Position numbers and translations under genes: made by a program | The notes under the pieces: generated by a model | Databases searched by the model: none | Seen by the model: only the letters and a program-made list of their open reading frames with translations | What the model was told of the DNA's origin: nothing | Source of the DNA: Gilvimarinus chinensis DSM 19667 | GTDB taxonomy: Bacteria > Pseudomonadota > Gammaproteobacteria > Pseudomonadales > Cellvibrionaceae | Length of the DNA: 64,000 bases | Assembly: GCF_000377745.1 (NCBI RefSeq) | Contig: NZ_KB898707.1 | Location: 1-64,000 of the forward strand | Direction of reading: 5' to 3' | Shown: positions 60,479 through 64,000 of the stretch, piece after piece | How positions within the stretch are numbered: position 1 is the stretch's first letter | How the letters are laid out: every line of letters starts with the position of its first letter

Positions 60479-63052
60479 ATGAAAACTTCAATCTATGGCG
60501 CAACTAAAGAACGAAACTTCTATGCCAGCCCAATGGCCTTGAGCACGGTTGTGCTAACCGCTGTGCTGGGGCTGAGTGCCTGTGGTGGCAGTAGCTCGGG
60601 GCCGGTAACGGTAACACCTGTCCCTCCTGCAGTGGAATCGCCTGAAGCGGGCAGCGAGAATTACACTGCACTGAAAGCCGATGGCACAATGTGGGTGAAT
60701 GAGTCGGAGCAAAAAGTCTCTTTGCGCGGTATCAATATTGGTAACTGGCTCAGCATGGAGCTTTGGATGTTCGACAATGGGGATGACCCCTTGGGTGAGA
60801 ACATTCCGGATCAGTGCTCGCTAGAGGACAAATTAACCGAGCGGTTCGGCGAGGCGGAGAAAGATCGTTTAATCAAGCTTCATCGCGACAGCTGGTTTAC
60901 CGAAGCGGATTGGGATGTCATTGCTGAGGCCGGGTTCAACGTTGTGCGCATTCCGTTTCCCTACAGCTTAATCGAGAATGACGATGCTCCAATGACGTTG
61001 AAAGACGATGCCTGGGAGTATTTGGATTGGGCGATTGCTGAAGCTAAAAAACGCGAAATCTATGTAGTGCTGGATCTGCATGGCGCGGTAGGTGGCCAGG
61101 GCGTCGAGCAGCATACAGGCTGTGAGGGGCAAAACGAACTGTGGAGTAACGAATCTTACCAAGAGCGTACCAAGTGGTTATGGGGTGAGATTGCCAAGCG
61201 CTACAAGGGTGAGTCGGCCGTGGCCGGTTACGGCTTGTTAAATGAGCCCTGGGGGACAGACTCGGCAACCTTGCGTGATTTTCTTGTTGAGCTGTATAAC
61301 GAAGTGCGCGTCCACGATGAAGAGCATGTTGTCATTCTGGCGGCTCATAACGCCGACGGTATTTCCGCCTACGGTGACCCGCTGGATTACGGCATGGAAA
61401 ACGTCGCTTTTGAGCCACACTTTTACCCGGGCCTGTTTGGTTGGGGTGAGATAGGTTACAACGTACACCGCGACTGGTTAACCTGTGGCGAAAACGGCGA
61501 CTCCGGTGTGTGCGACTGGGCAAACCGGGCCCGCAAAGTCTATACCCCTATGTTGGTGGGTGAAATGCAGCCCTGGAACGGCTTGGGCGAAATGGGCGGT
61601 GAAATTACCCGCGCCACCTTTGATACCTATAACGATTTGAATTGGGCCGGCACGGCCTGGTCCTATAAAGTCGCGACCGCGGCCGGTGGTTTGGGCAATG
61701 GTACCTGGGGCTATGTAACCAACAACGGCGATCAGTTGATTACCAAGGCGCAAACTTGGGGCTGCGCCGGATGGGAGTCCACCTTTGCTAACGCATGTGA
61801 TGTACCCGCCAGCAGCACAACGCCATACGAAGGCGAAGGAACGAAAACCATGTATCTAGTCATTAAAACCGGTGGTTTTAATGGTGTGGATGTGGTTTAC
61901 GACAGTGTTCAACTCAGTAGAGACTCAGACGGCACCAATATTGTTGTTAATGGTGAATTTGGTTCTGGCTCCGAATCTAGCTGGACGGAAGTTTCCCTGT
62001 GGGGTGATCCGCGCGATTACGATTTTGGATACGCACCCGGTGAATTTGCCGGCAGCGATACTGGTGAAGCCCTGCGGGTGACCTCCCCGGCGGGCAGTCA
62101 TGCACTCATTTATCAGGCCGTTGAAGTGGAAGGTGGCGAGTCCTACACCTTGTCTGGAAAATTCACCGATCTGGGCAGCAGCGATACCTGGGCCGAGATT
62201 TATCTGGTGCCCGATATGCCTCAAGAGTGGGTGGATGTGACCGGGCGTGCTATCCCCAGTGTTGACGTCAACTCATCGTCTATTGAGGAAATCGAAGATT
62301 ATTTCAGCTTCTTTGCGATTGATGAAATGGACTATGTGGTGAATCACTGGGTCAGAGAGTCGATGACCTCGGACCAGCCGGCGACAATTTTCACTAATAT
62401 TCCAGGTAAAGCCAGCAATCTCACACTGGATGTCAGCGACACCAATGTTGCGCTTAGCTGGGATAGTGCCGATGGCGAAGTCGTAGGGTACAAGGTGTAT
62501 CGCTCTTTGGCGCCTCGCTCCGGGTTCGAAGAAATCGCGTCGGTTGAAGCAAACCGCTACAACGACGATACCGTAAGCGCCGACACCACTTATTACTACT
62601 ATGTAGCCGCTTACAATGATACGGATGAAGGCTACGCCAGTGACATTATGGCCAGTGGGGAAACCTTCTACACCGTACCGACCAAAATTGAAGCTGAAAG
62701 TTATTCGGCCGCGCACCCCGGAGTGCAAACGGAAACTGCGGGTGATGAAGGTGGCGGCTTTAATATCGGTAGCTTCGAGAGTGGCTATTGGGTGGATTAC
62801 GACATCAACGTCACCGCCGCAGGTCCCTACGTAATGGACTTCCGCTTGGCAAGCCAGGTGGGTGATGTTCAGTACGAAGTACTTGTGGGCGATCAGGTGT
62901 TAACCACGGTGACTGTTCCTAACACTGGGGGGTGGCAGTCGTACCAGACCTTGAGCTTCGATGTAGACTTGCCCGAAGGTCGTTCAACCCTGCGTTTACG
63001 CTCAATTGACAACCAGTGGAACTTGAACTGGTTTGAAATAAAAAATCCCTAA
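60479..63052 (+). CDS. GH5 glucanase lipoprotein with carbohydrate-binding modules
   Basis: The protein is 857 residues from MKTSIYGATKERNF, with a lipobox cysteine near 37 and a short GSSSGPV linker. The GH5 barrel spans about residues 50-400: LRGINIGNWLSMELW, GFNVVRIPFPYSL, LDLHGAVGGQGVEQHTG, YGLLNEPWG (acid/base Glu) and MLVGEMQPWNG (nucleophile Glu). A jelly-roll module follows (NGEFGSGSESSW...), then an FN3 domain (NLTLDVSDTNVALSWDSADG) and a C-terminal CBM6 (IEAESYSAAHPGVQTE, LRLRSIDNQWNLNWFEIK). The layout recalls exo-1,3-beta-glucanases. The start ATG has AGAAGGT upstream; a longer frame begins inside the hairpin and is rejected. Beta-glucan hydrolysis is likely; linkage is inferred. 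Confidence 0.87.
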   Translation: MKTSIYGATKERNFYASPMALSTVVLTAVLGLSACGGSSSGPVTVTPVPPAVESPEAGSENYTALKADGTMWVNESEQKVSLRGINIGNWLSMELWMFDNGDDPLGENIPDQCSLEDKLTERFGEAEKDRLIKLHRDSWFTEADWDVIAEAGFNVVRIPFPYSLIENDDAPMTLKDDAWEYLDWAIAEAKKREIYVVLDLHGAVGGQGVEQHTGCEGQNELWSNESYQERTKWLWGEIAKRYKGESAVAGYGLLNEPWGTDSATLRDFLVELYNEVRVHDEEHVVILAAHNADGISAYGDPLDYGMENVAFEPHFYPGLFGWGEIGYNVHRDWLTCGENGDSGVCDWANRARKVYTPMLVGEMQPWNGLGEMGGEITRATFDTYNDLNWAGTAWSYKVATAAGGLGNGTWGYVTNNGDQLITKAQTWGCAGWESTFANACDVPASSTTPYEGEGTKTMYLVIKTGGFNGVDVVYDSVQLSRDSDGTNIVVNGEFGSGSESSWTEVSLWGDPRDYDFGYAPGEFAGSDTGEALRVTSPAGSHALIYQAVEVEGGESYTLSGKFTDLGSSDTWAEIYLVPDMPQEWVDVTGRAIPSVDVNSSSIEEIEDYFSFFAIDEMDYVVNHWVRESMTSDQPATIFTNIPGKASNLTLDVSDTNVALSWDSADGEVVGYKVYRSLAPRSGFEEIASVEANRYNDDTVSADTTYYYYVAAYNDTDEGYASDIMASGETFYTVPTKIEAESYSAAHPGVQTETAGDEGGGFNIGSFESGYWVDYDINVTAAGPYVMDFRLASQVGDVQYEVLVGDQVLTTVTVPNTGGWQSYQTLSFDVDLPEGRSTLRLRSIDNQWNLNWFEIKNP

Positions 63053-63060
63053 CGAGTAAA

Positions 63061-63085
63061 CCACGTCGCCGCTAGGGCGGCGTGG
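63061..63085 (+). other. stem-loop after the GH5 gene
   Basis: CCACGTCGCC and GGCGGCGTGG pair across a five-base loop with one wobble, nine bases after the GH5 stop. No T-tract follows, so it is probably an RNA-end stabiliser rather than an intrinsic terminator. Confidence 0.5.
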
Positions 63086-63232
63086 TGATCTCCGTGTCAT
63101 AAGTATTGGTCTGAGAAGCAAAATTGACAGGTTAAGCGCAGTAAAAACTGCACAATAGCGGATCAATGATGTTTTCAGTATCCATGGCTTACTTTCGCTT
63201 CGGTATATAAATAATGAAAAATGAGGCTAGAT

Positions 63233-64000
63233 ATGAAATCTAAAACGAATATTCGTCAAGTTGTACCTAACCTTCGAATCAAAGCTAGGAAGTGGACTTT
63301 TCTGGCCGCTTTGCTAAGTGGACTCTTTATGGGCGCCGAAAGTCATGCCCAATATGTTTCCACCGAAGGGACAAAGATTGTTGATGAGGATGGTAATGAT
63401 CTTTATCTAAGTGGTATCAACCTGGGTAATTGGTTGTTGTGGGAAGGCTATCTGATGATGGGTGATTTCAACTATCGAACCCATTCACAGTTCTTGAACT
63501 CTCTTTCACAGGCCTTCGGTGGTATGGATAAGGCCGAAGAGTTTGAACATCAATGGCGCTTGAATTATGTTGACGACAAAGCAATTGCGGATCTCAAAGC
63601 ACTCGGCTTCAATTCTGTTCGTGTGCCCTTCCACTATAATATGTTTTGGGAAAACGGTAGCTTAAGCAACAAGGGCTTCCAATACTTTGATCAGATCATA
63701 GAGGCTTGTCGGAATCACGACATGTATGTATTGCTCGATATGCATGCAGCGCCGGGGTATCAAAACCCTGGAGACCATGCCGATAACGTGGACTCCAATG
63801 CTAGTCAGCCTCGCGCTACTGTGAAATTCTGGGATGGGAATAATGTGGCTGTTGCCAGCGCTGTATGGCGCCACATTGCCGATCGCTACAAAAATGAACC
63901 GGTAATATGGGGATATGATTTAATTAACGAACCGGTGCCCCAGCCCGGGCGTGAATTTGAATTGCTGGGTTCGCTAATTACCATGCGTGATGCCATTCGC
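63233..64000 (+). CDS. second GH5 glycosidase (partial, runs off the window)
   Basis: The first 256 codons are present. A signal peptide (about residues 1-40, ending ...AESHAQ) is followed by a GH5 barrel: LSGINLGNWLLWEGYLMMGDF, ADLKALGFNSVRVPFHYNMFW, MYVLLDMHAAPGYQNPG and IWGYDLINEPVP, which holds the acid/base glutamate. It resembles the preceding GH5 and probably acts on beta-glucans, but is a separate sequence type. The C-terminal half with the nucleophile is beyond position 64000. Confidence 0.85.
   Translation, partial: MKSKTNIRQVVPNLRIKARKWTFLAALLSGLFMGAESHAQYVSTEGTKIVDEDGNDLYLSGINLGNWLLWEGYLMMGDFNYRTHSQFLNSLSQAFGGMDKAEEFEHQWRLNYVDDKAIADLKALGFNSVRVPFHYNMFWENGSLSNKGFQYFDQIIEACRNHDMYVLLDMHAAPGYQNPGDHADNVDSNASQPRATVKFWDGNNVAVASAVWRHIADRYKNEPVIWGYDLINEPVPQPGREFELLGSLITMRDAIR

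Overview
The window reads as a polysaccharide-utilisation region from a marine, algae-degrading gammaproteobacterium of the Cellvibrionales/Alteromonadales kind (Saccharophagus- or Gilvimarinus-like). The evidence is six large TonB-dependent receptors, many lipoprotein or secreted CAZymes, a serine-rich linker in one lipoprotein, a TBDR / tryptophan-halogenase / SapC cassette, and no SusD-like proteins. The species assignment is inference. No rRNA, tRNA, CRISPR array, intact insertion sequence or replication origin was seen.

Region A (1-21.5 kb) is an agar locus. It holds the end of galT, galK and galM for D-galactose. It also has a GH117 neoagarooligosaccharide hydrolase, a GH50 beta-agarase lipoprotein, two paralogous TBDRs, and a halogenase-like flavoprotein with SapC and an SMP-30 lactonase. 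An operon on the minus strand reads GntR regulator, enolase-superfamily cycloisomerase/dehydratase, MFS transporter, PfkB kinase, KDPG-type aldolase, GH50. This is the outline of a 3,6-anhydro-L-galactose route to 2-keto-3-deoxy sugar acids and then pyruvate plus triose phosphate. An exact or near-exact ATTGTATACAAT palindrome lies at each main minus-strand promoter and twice at the GntR gene, so the regulon can be read directly.

Region B (21.5-25.1 kb) is an accessory strip. It holds a small ORF, a ribbon-helix-helix-like gene preceded by AT-rich palindromes, a frameshifted and truncated remnant of an AbiEii-type toxin, and a GH43 beta-xylosidase.

Region C (25.1-53.4 kb) is a hexuronate / glucuronate-polysaccharide locus. 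It contains tpiA-fbaA-fbp, uxaC-uxuB, a UxuR-like GntR regulator, a KDG kinase, a three-gene TRAP transporter, a PL14-like secreted protein, a TBDR, kduI, a DUF4861 protein, GH105, kduD, GH2, uxuA, a beta-propeller lactonase and another TBDR. Five 19-bp sites of the form TGGTA-N9-TACCA occur, one in every divergent or leader region of this locus. They define a second regulon that links lyase-product salvage (KduI/KduD), saturated glucuronate salvage (UxaC/UxuB/UxuA) and a gluconeogenic cassette. No KDPG aldolase is encoded in this region, so it probably depends on the aldolase in the agar operon or on one elsewhere.

Region D (53.8-64 kb) holds a lipoprotein with a lyase-like C-terminal domain, a NodB-like deacetylase, a membrane-bound AraC regulator, a TBDR and two GH5 glucanase-like enzymes. 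The first GH5 carries FN3 and CBM6 modules and the second runs off the window. It looks like a third small locus, possibly for beta-glucan.

Points most worth checking are the two self-consistent operator sets, a three-hairpin RNA ending in an intrinsic terminator upstream of galM, the AbiEii relic, the unassigned lyase-like proteins and the shared KDG/KDPG node between regions.
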